DNA from: Ferruginibacter sp050611725
GTDB taxonomy: Bacteria; Bacteroidota; Bacteroidia; Chitinophagales; Chitinophagaceae
Reading direction: 5' to 3'
Length of the DNA stretch: 64,000 nucleotides
NCBI RefSeq assembly: GCF_050611725.1
Contig: NZ_JBODJB010000001.1
Location: forward strand, 2,790,001 to 2,854,000
The position numbers and the translations under genes were made by a program. Below are positions 10,801-17,733 of the stretch, piece after piece. The notes under the pieces are model-generated. The model searched no databases and was not told the origin of the DNA. It saw only the letters and a program-made list of their open reading frames with translations. Numbering within the stretch: position 1 is the first letter of the stretch; each line of letters begins with the position of its first letter.

Positions 10801-11386
10801 TCAATAGTTGATCTCTGTCTGTCTCTTCATAAATTGCAACAACTGAAAGGTTTTTTATTTTATATGAATAAGTAGCATTGTCAGGAAGTGAGAATCGAAC
10901 AATATTATCACCTTCATGTAAATTTTCAGCAGATATAAATTCTCGCTGTAATGTCCATTCGTTATTACACAAAACAAATTGTCCACCTAAGGCCTGTGCA
11001 TCATTAATGCTTCTGGCAATTCCCGTATTAGAAGAAACCCCATTTAACCAATATTGCAAAACAAAAGAGTGATTTCTCTTAACTCCTGATGGCAGATGAA
11101 TATGAAAAACATTATCATAAGGTTCATCTATCGGATTCTCATTATCGTAACCAATAATACCATAATCAATATCCGCTTTAAATATTTTCTCTTGTTGATC
11201 TTTGGAATAGGCCAATTTCGTATCTACGATCTTAGAAACCTTTAAGATATTATTGTCGGCAATTTTATTTTGCCGCTGCTCTTTGGTAAAGTCAGTAATT
11301 ATTCTAACGGGCAATTTATTTTTACATGCCCAGTGAAGCAATACTAGATTGATAAAGACTATTGCTAGATAAAGTTTCTTAACCAT
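1889..11386 (-). CDS. giant SpvB/TcB/RHS-repeat protein, polymorphic toxin-like
   Basis: This protein of about 3,165 residues starts with a hydrophobic signal segment ending in LLHWAC, a poor but possible lipobox. An immunoglobulin-like and ZU5-like N-terminal region runs to about residue 450. An SpvB-type domain starts near 465 (LPAGRLGMQPQL). At least six FG-GAP-like DxNGDGxPD calcium loops lie near 830, 915, 1505, 1608, 1686 and 1774. A TcB middle region is at about 1800-1900, YD/RHS repeats at about 1950-2850, and the RHS core (HLGSSSYITDALG, LYYYGARYYDARN) at 2874-2960. A variable C-terminus of about 185 residues follows DPNG. TcB/TcC proteins form a hollow cocoon around a cleaved C-terminal toxin. 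The C-terminal domain is unrecognised. I prefer ATG 11386 to an upstream TTG at 11410. It is last in an operon with a T9SS protein and a barrel. Confidence 0.9.
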   Translation of the reverse strand: MVKKLYLAIVFINLVLLHWACKNKLPVRIITDFTKEQRQNKIADNNILKVSKIVDTKLAYSKDQQEKIFKADIDYGIIGYDNENPIDEPYDNVFHIHLPSGVKRNHSFVLQYWLNGVSSNTGIARSINDAQALGGQFVLCNNEWTLQREFISAENLHEGDNIVRFSLPDNATYSYKIKNLSVVAIYEETDRDQLLINNPDDYFFGKQVYIKGVLKSAQLGSARLYCNDHPVSIYNNEFEISEDEYLDSTAEISLRAEFGSGKTITKNIVFKHSITPQFVFKPSQKGLTNQATYLTSSKLNLSSKVDSATAISIPAKALNESKTISITALRDIDIPALNADMVNVTKTHAAFRFLPHGSKFSKAARLSIPFDSTLIPDGYTTADIKTFFFNESSKKWEELPLDTINKMSSMVTSYTTHFTDMINGIIKVPESPQTQGYIPTSIKDFKAADPSNGITFINPPEANNTGGASLSFNLKLPAGRLGMQPQLTLRYSNEGGNGWMGLGWNISLPFVGIETRWGVPRYDASLETEEYTLSGEQLAPVVRGSTFVARSAGDKQFYSRVEGAFNKVIRKGTGPKNYWWEVTNKNGTKNTYGGENGEGVLKDENGNVTYWALVETKDLNGNYVKYVYETIENAGVVGSTILGKQLYIKEIVYTGHDNVDGPYHIEFIRKTGREDIDINCRTGLKVVTADLLDKVKISMNGQPIRAYQYNYTEGAFKKTLLKSFSELDADGNIFYSHKLDYYDDVNAKNGYAPLSTAQNWSIASDGIKGDISRPIDGFRGEASALNTSKSSSINGGLALTVGSWAGGLWSKLLSVGGSFGYGSDNQEGLISIIDVNGDGLPDKVFKLENQFYYRKNLGFAAKSFGEKMIMKGAEDFSKSNSQNVSWGFQVIPFVLFYGRTTTTTTSSTTNYFSDFNGDGLIDIASNGRVLFNHLNSNGDPEFNENSGLTPAPVKAGAVIDPAFLKSDADLQKEQEDNFPLQDAVRFWQAPFDGIVSIDAPIRLREPLIQDYKKGDGVRVSVQLNGIVKWADTISVDNFFPKTPTGLESLTVAKGDRIYFRLQSIYNGVNDVISWDQSIKYLTPVSPLNDANNKPSDNYKASSDFFLSAAGGGYGMPRDGVISFDAKFIKKITSDEVRVTILQQNASSITTYSDITYTDSQLVDTLFQKVNINVNKGDTLRFIANTDTYIDRTELVFLPHIIYTDGITPLIETKIVPDFTNYNDWVKPTKVLKGTKKDTIRIIPYIQFDPTADGTIVFSIKSPKHIINKQKRTLLNGVLSAKFDTVLIIRNAGDELFVEYTTPSHVLSTKISILKYQLEDTIYYRDVNNVPRFKVVYDTLDAGLYASPEKDFLGTLYRGWGCFAIKGDLSNLPINESDLNVEDLKQYPSRPIDTALYRTNPGSLDQLNNPALNYFIQMFPNAEKQTWMAYDSMVFVGRDTMGSSRLVLHDVSTDIIMLNANEPSPQMGGALSAAFKVSKTRANSTSAGVSFGLSYTKGSSNAETITLLDMMDMNGDRYPDVLNENEIQYTLPDGGLGNERRINNSGSTKSIANSSGVSLGGTLTVAGTEAVTTGKGGTILATKTASNSIGISGNIDSRNYDETVATWLDMNGDGLPDKVWNNGSVALNLGYGFAPAENWSISGIDGNESTSEAAGLTLGVNIDASSFQAGYNLTKTNGNSSSSLIDINGDGLPDKVLQDGSIIKVNLNTGNGFAPQKVWQGFNSITKNVSIGESINLAYTISIPIFIPFFPIKICINPSGSIGHGVSRRKDQIMDVDGDNYPDLLSSENDGNLTVSSSTIGRTNMLKKIERPMGGYIGLDYERMGNTYEMPQSKWVLKNTEVFDGFIGDGVDVLRKTFVYKNGFQDRREREFLGFDTVITNELDGSAVYRKKIKVFRNDTYYSKGLLLSEWTENAGGNKYIKTDNEYEIKNITNNVFFPALTKTEKLFYEGAATAGVTTFSKYEYDDLGNIILIFENGDGSAKDEVLAKIRYHNNDLLYIKSLPDSIEVITGGAAKRRRSAKIDAQGNIIEIDQYITDDSIAIVNMEYDAYGNLSRIIKPHNRHGQRMWYQYEYDNITHGLVTKVSDAFGYSSSSTYDYRFGQLTGSVSMNDEKINYSIDSKGRISAVTGPYEIAAGKSYTIAFNYFPDASVPYAVTKHYDPEHDGDIKTITFMDGLGRALQVKKQIALFKNKAQDDELKMVVSGRAVFDVFGRTIENYYPIVEAIGPNNIAFNYAIGKPNSKTNYDILDRQVKTVLADGATTSMTYSIKNRLFSIVGEDPLGNTKETFMDVKERNRQTNVNGGPNGAIITKFDYNALNELEKVTDNNGNIIQYKYDDLGRKVSVQHPDAGLTEFVFDRAGNMIKKITPEIRKRIPDGGGIEYQYEYERLTDIDYPFQYQNKVKYTYGTAGSKAGRLVLQQDASGGQEFFYGKLGEVTKTIRTVLITPEKAVTFVSEQLYDTWNRIKTMIYPDGDSVIYHYNRGGALQNITSRKLGNEYKCVERLGYDEYEQRVYLKYGNGTETFYNYDDKRRRLTTLQSFTHGTVPIMNNTYAYDFVSNILGIENNVQAQAPKLGGYAKQEYKYDNLYRLIEAGGIYKGFGITTGYSLSVGYDDLYNIVSKEMKDSLPRRRYNQLYIYGGTAPHQATQVGDNKYSYDLNGNLLGDSVSENFWDEENRLMGVIKNGVLSRYTYDAKGERVIKSSGGVQGLWINGAPAGGVKHYDNFTAYVSPYLVYRKSGFSKHYYIENQRIITRLGNGEFINSSFPVTGLSAGGVDYTKRIRTIEYSRAEWYKTLKMPAASPIDKPYWLRPENNGIVPPIIIDSSASSVPLGWPSGPSIPREDWLPPAYPQGIPPRDSVKAGYGYDGTGLMFEKDQYFYHSDHLGSSSYITDALGEVNQHYEYTPFGETFFDEHLSSFKTPYLFNGKEKDEETGLYYYGARYYDARNSLWLSVDPKAEKYPDVSPYNFCLNNPLRLLDPNGKEVDDVIPNSCSKNDFIDKASYNENKIDPDHTNRDIATGFGFKFADQITDIKSKGNPLSGKFTQTERMSANLAQKNLANKLGVKIDGSAITNLRSTAKIANLGISGIDKALKYSESKNIGDFLSGEVIDKVVEKGLTLLKVGAIESNIIIGVFTPTTLGDSDLKKGEHPPLFNPNNPLPPGVIP

Positions 11387-11409
11387 TGCAATTAAGGTTT
11401 TTATAAACA

Positions 11410-11431
11410 AATTGAGTCTAGTAACTCAATT
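11410..11431. other. intercistronic hairpin upstream of the RHS gene
   Basis: A perfect 8-base inverted repeat (AATTGAGT / ACTCAATT) encloses a six-base loop in the 51-base gap between the T9SS gene and the RHS gene. It has no T-tract in the direction of transcription, so it is more likely an mRNA processing or stability element than a full terminator. It would also sequester the TTG at 11410, which favours ATG 11386 as the RHS start. Confidence 0.45.
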
Positions 11432-11437
11432 CCTTCG

Positions 11438-13375
11438 TTATTTTACAATTACAATTTTTCTTGTTTCTTCAAATTTGCCTGACCTGAAAGTAACCATGTA
11501 TATCCCTGTCTTAGTTATTTTGTCTTTGAAAATATAATTAGCAAATCCACTCTTTTTAGCAGATTTAATAATACTGCCGTTAGAAGCATAAATTGTCATG
11601 CTTAAATTATCAGGCTGTTGTAGTTGCACTCTTGCAAAAAAGTCCCCGGTGGATGGATTAGGGAACACAGTAATCTCTTTGAAAACACTACCAGAAGACT
11701 TTGCTATTTGAATATCAGTTTTACTACTACAACCATTTTTTGATAATGTAAGCGTATAGACACCTGGCTTTTCAAATACTTGTTTAGGCCCAATGCTACT
11801 GAAATTGTCAATTCCTTCCCAGCTATAACTAACTCCTTCGGGCATATTTTGTGAGGCATCAATTTCAACACTTTTTCCAAGCGCCAATTCGTAATTTGAA
11901 TTAATCAAAATTGGCAAAGGTGCATCAACGCTGTTTAGATAAAACGAATCAGTGAAACTTCTTTTCAAGGCATCGGTTACATTTAAGTGATATTTACCGG
12001 GGGGAAGATTATTTATTTTCAACGAAGTTGATGTATCCGAAAGTAAATTATAAAAACCATTATACTCTTCTCCTGAAACTGAAACCTTATAAGGAGCCAA
12101 CCCACCAGCAAACTTTAAGTCTAAACTCCCTTTTATTCCTGTCGAGCAAACAGGCTGGTTAATTTTTTCTGTGACAAGTAGATCCCTTGCTGCGATAAAA
12201 CCTATATAACTTTTTTGACCTTCGCCTTTTTCCCATTTAATATCATTAAACGTTGCAATTCCATTCGCATCAATTTGATCCATTTTTATGAAATCAGTTT
12301 TTTCAAATGCAAACGCCCCTGTTCTTGAGAGATCAATAGCCATCCAGAAAACAGTATTTGCATCTGCTTTTACATCCATCTGGCGTGTATCAATCATTAT
12401 CCTGGTTGAAATATCTTTCATGAGATTTGAAACTAGAAGCCATTTCTTTTGCATAAGTTGAGGGAAGCCTAATACTTTTTTTTCTGGAACAAAAGGCAAC
12501 CCATTTTCACCCCAAAGCAGGAAAGAATTATCGGATAAAACTGAATTAGAAGAAATTGTTAGTAACCCCGGAGTACTACTACTCGAGGCTTTTGGTTGCA
12601 TTAGCCCGGAAGAATCGTCTCTTGCTATACCTGCTATATTTTTATGGAATGCTCTGTAATTAAGTCCTTCCCATATTTTTACTCCCTGGCTGTTGTAATA
12701 TATTGCCTCTGGCTCTGATAATGTCACTCCATATTTTATTGATAGATAAGAAGCTACTTTTAATCTTTCTTTTGTATTAAGCACCCTGTTATAAAAAATT
12801 ACTTCAGGTATACTACCTTTAAAAGATGTAATAGGCAAATCAGGACTTACAGGCTTTGCACCTAATTGCCATTCGAAATCAGATACTGATGCCGCCGGAT
12901 CCTCTTTCTGTTGGACATAAACGTTTACTTTAGGATTGCGCCTTTCAAGATTTATAAAGTTCATGTACCTGTATGCCTCCAAATCAGCAGCCCTATCTGT
13001 AGTAAGTACCTGAGCAGTCTTTTTATTGCTTAGCAGATGCCAAATAGAATTTTCATTTACTGTGTCTTCGGGCTGATAAACAGTAAAAAAACTAAAGGAG
13101 TTCTTTTGTTGTTTTAAGTCAATGTTAATCTTAGTGTTCTCAGTAAAAGGAAATGAATTGTTGTAATTAAGCGTTTTTAAATTCCCTTTCTTCAGTGTTG
13201 CGGGAAACAATTTTATATCTGTATTGGTCCTGCTTACAAAGCAAGGAATATCATTTTGAACAGAAACCACTAACCATTTTGCAACACCTTTTACGCCACC
13301 AGGCGATATTATTTGGCCAATGGTCCCATAAAAACTAAATACCAAAAGAATTGATATTGAAACGTTTCTTTTCAA
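11438..13375 (-). CDS. T9SS type A sorting domain protein, secreted
   Basis: The product carries a signal peptide (residues 1-20, from MKRNVSISILL to a cleavage site near TIGQ). A LamG/concanavalin-like region of the kind with KERLKVASYLSIKYGVTL and NIAGIARDDSSG motifs spans about 60-330. A PKD/SprB-like segment lies at about 490-550 (YSWEGIDNFSS...GVYTLTL). A type A T9SS sorting domain closes the protein, starting FPNPSTGDF at about 575 and ending RKIVIVK. It should cross the outer membrane through the T9SS and stay surface-attached or be released. Upstream in-frame ATG codons lie inside the preceding gene. The TTG at 13375, 11 bases after that gene's stop, gives an ideal signal peptide, so I place the start there. 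It is the middle gene of the barrel/T9SS/RHS operon. Confidence 0.85.
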   Translation of the reverse strand: MKRNVSISILLVFSFYGTIGQIISPGGVKGVAKWLVVSVQNDIPCFVSRTNTDIKLFPATLKKGNLKTLNYNNSFPFTENTKINIDLKQQKNSFSFFTVYQPEDTVNENSIWHLLSNKKTAQVLTTDRAADLEAYRYMNFINLERRNPKVNVYVQQKEDPAASVSDFEWQLGAKPVSPDLPITSFKGSIPEVIFYNRVLNTKERLKVASYLSIKYGVTLSEPEAIYYNSQGVKIWEGLNYRAFHKNIAGIARDDSSGLMQPKASSSSTPGLLTISSNSVLSDNSFLLWGENGLPFVPEKKVLGFPQLMQKKWLLVSNLMKDISTRIMIDTRQMDVKADANTVFWMAIDLSRTGAFAFEKTDFIKMDQIDANGIATFNDIKWEKGEGQKSYIGFIAARDLLVTEKINQPVCSTGIKGSLDLKFAGGLAPYKVSVSGEEYNGFYNLLSDTSTSLKINNLPPGKYHLNVTDALKRSFTDSFYLNSVDAPLPILINSNYELALGKSVEIDASQNMPEGVSYSWEGIDNFSSIGPKQVFEKPGVYTLTLSKNGCSSKTDIQIAKSSGSVFKEITVFPNPSTGDFFARVQLQQPDNLSMTIYASNGSIIKSAKKSGFANYIFKDKITKTGIYMVTFRSGKFEETRKIVIVK

Positions 13376-13385
13376 ATTTGAAAGT

Positions 13386-14195
13386 TTAATATGCTTTATT
13401 ATAAATGGAGAAATCCCAACCAAGAGTAAATTGAAAAGCTTTATTGACATTCTTGTTCTCAATAAAATTATAGGAGTTGGGCTGCGTTTCAACAACATCC
13501 GTTAGACCAATAAAATATCTGGCTTCAAGGGATAGTCCAGAGTTTCTAAATTCATGTCCAACTACCACATTAAATCCAAAATTCGTTTTGCCTTTGAGTA
13601 CATTGCGAATTTGTTGTTGCTGTTCAAGGTCTGATCCAAAAGCCGGCAATCTATCTTTGCCCCCGGATTTATATACTATATTTTGTGGAGCAACATTTAA
13701 ACCTACTTGTGGACCCCCTCCAACATAAAATCCATAAAAAACATTTTCATCTTTTGGTTTGATTGCAGTTAACGGATATATCTTAATCATTCCATTGATG
13801 TTAATATACTGATAGTTAAAATCCATGTCATAATAGAAATCTTTACCGCTTTCCTCGGTAGTTCTATATTTCAACATTGCCCCTTGTTGAGCATATCCTA
13901 TTTCAGCATGAAGCGCCAAAGCCTCTAATCGTCTAAAAGAAACATAAGCACTACCGGCCCACCCATTTTTAGGCACCTCCTGCATTGTATAATTAAAAAA
14001 AAAGGGCTCACTTAATATGGTGCTTCCCAAACCGCTGATCTTGGATTTATATACATAGCCTAATCTCAAGCCATAATTAACAGAATATCTACTTTCATTT
14101 GCTGCGACCTCTGGATTTCGAATACCCTGGGATAAAGCAGGCAACTGAAGCAGAAATAAAATTGAGAATGCGACGAAACAAAATTTTCGGTTCAT
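13386..14195 (-). CDS. PorT-like outer-membrane beta-barrel protein
   Basis: The product has 269 residues with an N-terminal signal peptide (FCFVAFSILFLLQLPALSQ). A series of amphipathic strands of the eight-stranded PorT/OmpW-like type follows. Examples are VNYGLRLGYVYKSK, WAGSAYVSFRRLEALALHAEIGYAQQG, YGFYVGGGPQVGLNV and the last strand FQFTLGWDFSIY. It is predicted to sit in the outer membrane. It is first in the minus-strand operon that continues with the T9SS-sorted protein and the RHS giant. It may therefore be a membrane anchor or assembly partner for them, but that is inferred from order alone. The start is an ATG with a conventional signal peptide. Its exact family is not certain. Confidence 0.75.
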   Translation of the reverse strand: MNRKFCFVAFSILFLLQLPALSQGIRNPEVAANESRYSVNYGLRLGYVYKSKISGLGSTILSEPFFFNYTMQEVPKNGWAGSAYVSFRRLEALALHAEIGYAQQGAMLKYRTTEESGKDFYYDMDFNYQYININGMIKIYPLTAIKPKDENVFYGFYVGGGPQVGLNVAPQNIVYKSGGKDRLPAFGSDLEQQQQIRNVLKGKTNFGFNVVVGHEFRNSGLSLEARYFIGLTDVVETQPNSYNFIENKNVNKAFQFTLGWDFSIYNKAY

Positions 14196-14827
14196 TTGCG
14201 TAGTTTTTTAGTAATTCATGAACATGTGCCGAGAAACCGGCAAAATGGTATTTCTTAAGAATTGAGATGCGGCTAGTCGAGAAGATATTGGGAAGGATTT
14301 ACTAAAGTAAAATCAATGGAGTAGAAAATAAAAATTTAGGTAATTACTTTATAAATAAAAGGAAAACTTTTATATGTACCGAAGCTAAGATAGCAAAAAA
14401 TTCAATTCAAAGTATTATTTTTTAAAAAAAATAGGGTCTACCTAACGGTTATGTTTTTGTAAACCCGATTTAATATTTTTATGCTTCTAGATATCATGAT
14501 ATTTTTTTATTTTTTTGGAATTTACATTTCTTTTATTATTTTCGGTAATATTTTTTTTAATCCAATTCTTCTGGATAATCAAGCGCAATCTCTCCCTTTT
14601 ACTTTTTATCATATTTCAATAAACAACTAGGAATGATTACATTTTTATGTTTCGTATAAGCCTTTTTGACGTTTATTATTATTAAAAATGATAATTTCTT
14701 GCACCTTTTCAAATTTACCACCTTGATTAAATGGCAAAAAACATTGAGTAGTAGTTTTTTTCAAGACTGCGTACTTGTTTAAATAATCTTATAATACAAT
14801 CTTAAAATCAGCAAAAATTCCTTTAGA
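14196..14827. other. AT-rich divergent intergenic region
   Basis: This 632-base stretch separates the barrel/T9SS/RHS operon (leftward) from the coiled-coil gene (rightward), so it must hold promoters for both. It is extremely AT-rich with many T-runs. I saw no exact TTG-N19-TAnnTTTG match in either direction. The nearest on the minus strand is TTTGAATTGAATTTTTTGCTATCTTAG around 14385-14415, which is imperfect. No open frame above about 40 codons with natural composition and no RNA gene was recognised. Confidence 0.4.
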
Positions 14828-16216
14828 ATGAAAAAAATATTCTTTTTACTAAGTATTTTTCTTTCGCAATATTCATTTTCGCAAAACGCTTATTCTAATT
14901 ATAATAAATGCCTCGAATCTATTGATAACGAGGAAAGAAAAGCAGAAGAAGCTTTAGAGAATAAGTGGTATGAAGAAACATCTAACCCCAAAGCTGTTAT
15001 GCTAGCTTGTGATGATCATTGCCCTAAATATTACTGCCGAAGGCATCATAAACAATGCATAAGCTACTGTGACTGTTATGCACAATTTAAAATTGAATCA
15101 AAATCAATTTCAGAGAAATACCAAACTATGAGAAGCAATTGTGAAATTACTTATAAACGCGAACAAGAGGCTGAAAATGCGAAAGCTGAAAGAAAACGTA
15201 AGGCTGAAGAAGAAGCACGTAAAGCTGAAGAACAAAGAAAAAAAGAAGAAAAGGCGAGATTAGAAAAAGAAGCAAAAGAAAATGCAGATAAAGAAAAAAG
15301 CAATCTAAGAAGTGAAACGAAAAAATCTGACGGCACAAATGGAAATTCAGATGATGCCGCAGAACAGGAAACAAGGCGAAGAAAAGCAGAAGTAGAGGCA
15401 TATGTTGCAGAAATGGAAAGAAGGCGTCAAGAACAACGCACAAAAGATTCATTAGAAAATGTGCAAATGGGCGCAGCAATGGTTGCTTCTGCAGGAGCAA
15501 TGATTGCAATGGGAGATAAGGAAAGTAGTAGAGAGGAAGAAGACTATGAAATAGGAACATATTTAAAAGCAGTGCTCGGCTTGGGGTTCAATTCCCTTCC
15601 AGTCATAGAAAATGATAACTACTATGGAACATATATGTCAATTTCATCTACAACTTCATTTCCAATAATTCAAGCATCCTTCCAATTCTCTGCGTTCAAT
15701 CGCAGTTTTATCACTTGGAAACTTAGTCCATATGGCTATTTTGGAATGAACGCTTTTGATGAAGGCACAACTGGGACACACTTTTGTTATGGAGGCTCAA
15801 GTTCACTGGGTTTCGGCAAAAAATTCAAACTCTTGTTGCAGGGGGAATATTATGTAAGAAATGGAAGTATGTCAATGGATCAGTTTGTAAATTATATAGA
15901 TTCAAAAGGCACCGCTAATTATAGTTATTCAACCAAAAAATATGGCCCTGGCATCCAACTTAGACTCGGCTACGACGTTCCAACCGAATATTCGCTTTCA
16001 GCTTTCAAAGAGGAATTATCTTTCATGAAAGGAGAAAACAAAGAGATATATTCTTTTCAATTTAAAATGATGGCAAAGATCGTTCAGTTCGTAGCTGAAT
16101 TTTCGCCAGATTATCCATCTGCTGGTGATATATTATTTCCAGCTACGTATAAAAAGGAAAAACAAAATCTTTGGACATTTGGGATATCGGTTCCATTAAC
16201 TCTATCCTATCGCTAG
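14828..16216 (+). CDS. secreted Cys-cluster, coiled-coil and barrel-like protein, unknown function
   Basis: The product has 462 residues and three visible parts. A signal peptide (MKKIFFLLSIFLSQYSFSQ) leads a cysteine- and histidine-rich segment at residues 28-105, with cysteines at 28, 61, 65, 70, 77, 81, 83 and 105 and HH at 73-74. A strongly charged coiled coil of Arg/Lys/Glu/Ala repeats follows at about 110-215, interrupted by a Ser/Asn/Asp patch. The C-terminal 220 residues alternate hydrophobic and polar positions (YLKAVLGLGFNSLP ... FGISVPLTLSY), like a small outer-membrane barrel. The whole could bridge the periplasm with a barrel anchor, but I do not recognise the family. The next two genes on the strand also encode exported proteins. 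Confidence 0.7.
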   Translation: MKKIFFLLSIFLSQYSFSQNAYSNYNKCLESIDNEERKAEEALENKWYEETSNPKAVMLACDDHCPKYYCRRHHKQCISYCDCYAQFKIESKSISEKYQTMRSNCEITYKREQEAENAKAERKRKAEEEARKAEEQRKKEEKARLEKEAKENADKEKSNLRSETKKSDGTNGNSDDAAEQETRRRKAEVEAYVAEMERRRQEQRTKDSLENVQMGAAMVASAGAMIAMGDKESSREEEDYEIGTYLKAVLGLGFNSLPVIENDNYYGTYMSISSTTSFPIIQASFQFSAFNRSFITWKLSPYGYFGMNAFDEGTTGTHFCYGGSSSLGFGKKFKLLLQGEYYVRNGSMSMDQFVNYIDSKGTANYSYSTKKYGPGIQLRLGYDVPTEYSLSAFKEELSFMKGENKEIYSFQFKMMAKIVQFVAEFSPDYPSAGDILFPATYKKEKQNLWTFGISVPLTLSYR

Positions 16217-16252
16217 TAAGAATTAAAATATTTGAAAAAAAAAAATTAATTA

Positions 16253-16645
16253 ATGAAAAAAATAACGAGAATAATTTTGGCAATAGTAATTATTGTTTCA
16301 CCGGGTTGCGTAAAAGAACAATATATTAGTCACCCTTACGGAGAGGGGAAAGGAAACGTAACTTTCTACACAGATGCATCAATTTTACTTAATGAATACC
16401 CGATGACAATCATAGTCGATGGGCTAGTTATTGGATCTTTAAACCAAAACTATCTAAATTTTTCTACCGATCACCCTGAACCAACAGAACCATTTTGTAG
16501 CGAAGCAAATGCAGGCATGGTAGTTAACTTTCTTGGCACAGCTGGTACACATTCTTTTATGGCTGTTGGCGCATACGGAGGGAGTTCATCAGGTAGCTTT
16601 ACTGTCAGAGCTGACCAATGCGACAAAAAGAAGATACATCAATAG
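16253..16645 (+). CDS. small putative lipoprotein
   Basis: This 130-residue product has a hydrophobic signal segment followed by SPGC, with cysteine 19 as the likely lipidated residue, so it should be a lipoprotein. The mature part is beta-rich and resembles a small ligand-display or PEGA-like fold (MTIIVDGLVIGSL...AGTHSFMAVGAYGGSSSGSF). Two more cysteines (CSEANAG, RADQC) may form a disulphide. No family was recognised. It follows the coiled-coil gene by 36 bases on the same strand and is probably co-transcribed. Function is unknown. Confidence 0.65.
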   Translation: MKKITRIILAIVIIVSPGCVKEQYISHPYGEGKGNVTFYTDASILLNEYPMTIIVDGLVIGSLNQNYLNFSTDHPEPTEPFCSEANAGMVVNFLGTAGTHSFMAVGAYGGSSSGSFTVRADQCDKKKIHQ

Positions 16646-16777
16646 ACCTAAAAACATTGGCGAACAACTCAAAGCAAAAGTGTAGATTAACAGAAACCAA
16701 AAAAATAAAGTAAGAATAATTTTACGCCCGAACAAATCATGAATATCTAATTTATTATTAACAGCTAACTTAATTTT

Positions 16778-17374
16778 ATGAAAATTTATTTTATATCAAT
16801 ATTTTTGTTTTTGGGCTTTAATGTAAATTCACAAAACACTTTAGTTGAACCTCATTTGAATGCTTCTAAAGAAGATTCCTTGATTAATATTTTTGAAGAA
16901 AAAGACAGAATAAAGAAAGAAGAGATCAGACATTTTTGTCAAGAGAACTTATTTAAAATAGATTCGGTTTATTCAAATAAAGATTCTAGCTTAATACATT
17001 TCTTAACTTTCGATGGAAAAATTATAAAAGAAGAGAAGAAAATTTACCTCCCATCAACAGATTTTCTTTCAGATTCAATCATTTCGTTTTTTAATTTAAA
17101 TAATCAATTAATTTATTTTGAGCATTGGGAATTAGTAGTAAATACACCAAATATAGACGGTACAGGGTTTACACGGCTAGAAATAATTCTCCCTCAGTAC
17201 CCATCTTTTAGAATTAGGAATGAATATGACAAATTAAATCGTGAGACTCTTTCCGTATTTAGCAGAAATAGCTTCACATTTAGAGTTAGAACAATCTATA
17301 CATCTGCTAATAATTCGGAAGATCATGAATCACATACAGAAGATATAAAATGGTATCAATTTTGGGAAAATTGA
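16778..17374 (+). CDS. secreted hypothetical protein, 198 aa
   Basis: The N-terminus is a clear signal peptide (MKIYFISIFLFLGFNVNSQ), after which the mature protein begins QNTLVEPHLN. The mature part has a charged helical stretch at about 35-60 and then strands with repeated aromatic residues (IHFLTFDGKIIKEEK, LIYFEHWELVV). No domain or catalytic motif was recognised. It is preceded by 130 bases of AT-rich sequence and followed by a bidirectional hairpin before the tRNA. It may belong to the same accessory island as the two genes upstream, all of which encode exported products of unknown function. Confidence 0.6.
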   Translation: MKIYFISIFLFLGFNVNSQNTLVEPHLNASKEDSLINIFEEKDRIKKEEIRHFCQENLFKIDSVYSNKDSSLIHFLTFDGKIIKEEKKIYLPSTDFLSDSIISFFNLNNQLIYFEHWELVVNTPNIDGTGFTRLEIILPQYPSFRIRNEYDKLNRETLSVFSRNSFTFRVRTIYTSANNSEDHESHTEDIKWYQFWEN

Positions 17375-17438
17375 TTTACTATGAATATCACTTAGCTGGT
17401 TTAGAAATAACTTTTATAAGATTCAGGGCACAAAAAAA

Positions 17439-17466
17439 GCCTCAACAAAACTGTTGAGGCTTTTTG
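17439..17466. terminator. bidirectional rho-independent terminator
   Basis: A 9-base-pair stem (GCCTCAACA / TGTTGAGGC, 17439-17447 and 17452-17460) with a short A-rich loop is flanked by A and T tracts on both sides. It can end the plus-strand hypothetical gene and the minus-strand tRNA-Asp transcript. Confidence 0.85.
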
Positions 17467-17540
17467 CGGACCGGACGGGACTCGAACCCGCGACCTCTGC
17501 CGTGACAGGGCAGCATTCTAACCAACTGAACTACCGATCC
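17467..17540 (-). tRNA. tRNA-Asp (GTC)
   Basis: Read on the minus strand, the 74 bases fold as a full cloverleaf. The acceptor stem is GGATCGG with CCGGTCC (one G-T pair), the anticodon stem-loop is CTGCC-CTGTCAC-GGCAG with anticodon GTC, and the T arm carries GGGTTCGAGTCCC. The discriminator base is G and CCA is not encoded. It stands alone next to a terminator that serves its 3' side. Confidence 0.96.
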
Positions 17541-17733
17541 TTCAACCCTATTCATTGCTTCAAAACCAAGGTTTTAGCTTTTCAGCTCTTTTTCGGGAGT
17601 GCAAAGATAGGTTTTACCTTTTTTCATTCCAAAACTTTTATTAAAAATATGTAATCGTTAATTTTACAGCCTTATCTTACACTTTTTTAAGGACATAAAG
17701 TGTTCGGTATAGTATTAACCTAATCAATTTTTC

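Noticed and set aside
15147..15560. minus-strand frames rich in Leu/Phe/Ser
   Set aside because: They are the reverse complement of the coiled-coil repeat (GAA/AAA codons give Phe/Leu/Ser), not a gene.
17454..17654. 66-residue plus-strand frame beginning MRLFADRTGLEPATSAV
   Set aside because: It is the reverse strand of tRNA-Asp, a known source of spurious genes.
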